Part shown: positions 63,716 to 64,000 of the stretch, piece by piece | Layout: the number at the start of each line of letters is the position of its first letter | Position numbering within the stretch: position 1 is the stretch's first letter | Source: Enterobacter ludwigii | GTDB lineage: Bacteria > Pseudomonadota > Gammaproteobacteria > Enterobacterales > Enterobacteriaceae | Assembly (NCBI RefSeq): GCF_001750725.1 | Contig: NZ_CP017279.1 | Location: 248,001-312,000, forward strand | DNA length: 64,000 nucleotides | Direction of reading: 5' to 3' | Notes under the pieces: generated by a model | Seen by the model: only the letters and a program-made list of their open reading frames with translations | Told to the model about the DNA's origin: nothing | Database searches by the model: none | Translations under genes and position numbers: made by a program

Positions 63716-64000
63716 ATGAAAACGATTTTCCGTACCGCACTGTTGGTGAGCATGATGAGCGCATTTTCCAGCCAGGCCACCGCACAGGAGACAAATCAGG
63801 TGAATACAAAAACAATTCGCGCGATGTCAGGCGCTGTTGCTACGGCGTCTTTATCCGCAGCTGAAACCGCGTTAATCGTGGTGGATATTCAGAATGAATA
63901 TTACGCGGGTCAGGACTTCCGTGGCCGGATGGTTATCCCGGATGGTGCGGATGTACTGTTGAAAAACAAAAAGCTGGTCGAGTATGCACACCAAAAAGGG
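63716..64000 (+). CDS. Secreted isochorismatase-family hydrolase (N-terminal part)
   Basis: The first 95 codons of a gene cut by the window end. A signal peptide (MKTIFRTALLVSMMSAFSSQATA) is followed by about 25 linker residues and the start of a cysteine-hydrolase fold, ETALIVVDIQNEYYAG, with the catalytic Asp of the VDxQ motif. Most isochorismatase-like hydrolases are cytoplasmic, so export is notable. An AGGGAG site precedes the ATG. The catalytic Lys and Cys lie beyond the window. It diverges from the EvgA-like gene. Confidence 0.85.
   Translation, partial: MKTIFRTALLVSMMSAFSSQATAQETNQVNTKTIRAMSGAVATASLSAAETALIVVDIQNEYYAGQDFRGRMVIPDGADVLLKNKKLVEYAHQKG

Noticed and set aside
1..64000. CRISPR array, rRNA operon or insertion sequence
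   Set aside because: No regularly spaced direct repeats, rRNA sequence or transposase frame was found by reading.

Overview
The window looks like the chromosome of an enterobacterium, most likely Enterobacter (E. cloacae complex) or a very close relative. This rests on the E. coli minute 11-13 backbone in order (ybbO-tesA-ybbA-ybbP, selU, purK-purE, lpxH, ppiB, cysS, ybcI, ybcJ, folD, fimbriae, argU, pheP, ybdG, nfsB, ybdF, ybdJ, ybdK), on a nitroreductase that closely resembles the E. cloacae enzyme as I remember it, and on a ramR/romA/ramA locus. No database search was run; all names come from recognising sequence and gene order.

Layout. 1-5.3 kb: SDR, thioesterase and ABC exporter genes, then a porin with its own repeat-rich leader. 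5.3-16 kb: housekeeping genes (tRNA selenation, purine synthesis with a PurR box, lipid A, peptidyl-prolyl isomerase, CysS, FolD), interrupted by a glucose-family PTS permease with a LacI-type regulator. 16-25.3 kb: a Salmonella-type fim cluster (fimAICDHF, then fimZ, a FimY-like regulator and an EAL-domain gene on the opposite strand), ending at tRNA-Arg(TCT). 25.6-32 kb: a Fur-controlled iron locus (ferric ABC importer and TonB-dependent receptor) beside the tRNA. 32-38 kb: pheP, then an accessory catabolic cluster (symporter, TIM-barrel isomerase, Gfo/Idh/MocA dehydrogenase, LacI regulator) with twin operators.

38-55.3 kb: mechanosensitive channel, DHA2 exporter with divergent XRE regulator, nitroreductase, the ramR-romA-ramA multidrug-resistance switch, a P-type cation ATPase, an RND pump (adaptor plus transporter) and ybdK. 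55.4-60.3 kb: a ketopantoate-reductase-like gene, an AraC regulator and a divergent FUSC/DUF1656/HlyD efflux operon. 60.4-64 kb: a minus-strand train (EvgA-like regulator, stand-alone REC-HPt protein, 36-residue membrane peptide, secreted GlcG/HbpS-like protein, beta-barrel protein), opposed by a secreted isochorismatase-fold protein cut by the window end.

The most unusual parts are the kinase-less EvgA/REC-HPt module with an inverted repeat in front of its envelope genes, the catabolic cluster with twin operators, a type II P-type ATPase lacking two membrane carboxylates, and several perfect palindromes that look like unassigned operators. No prophage, insertion sequence, CRISPR array or rRNA was seen.
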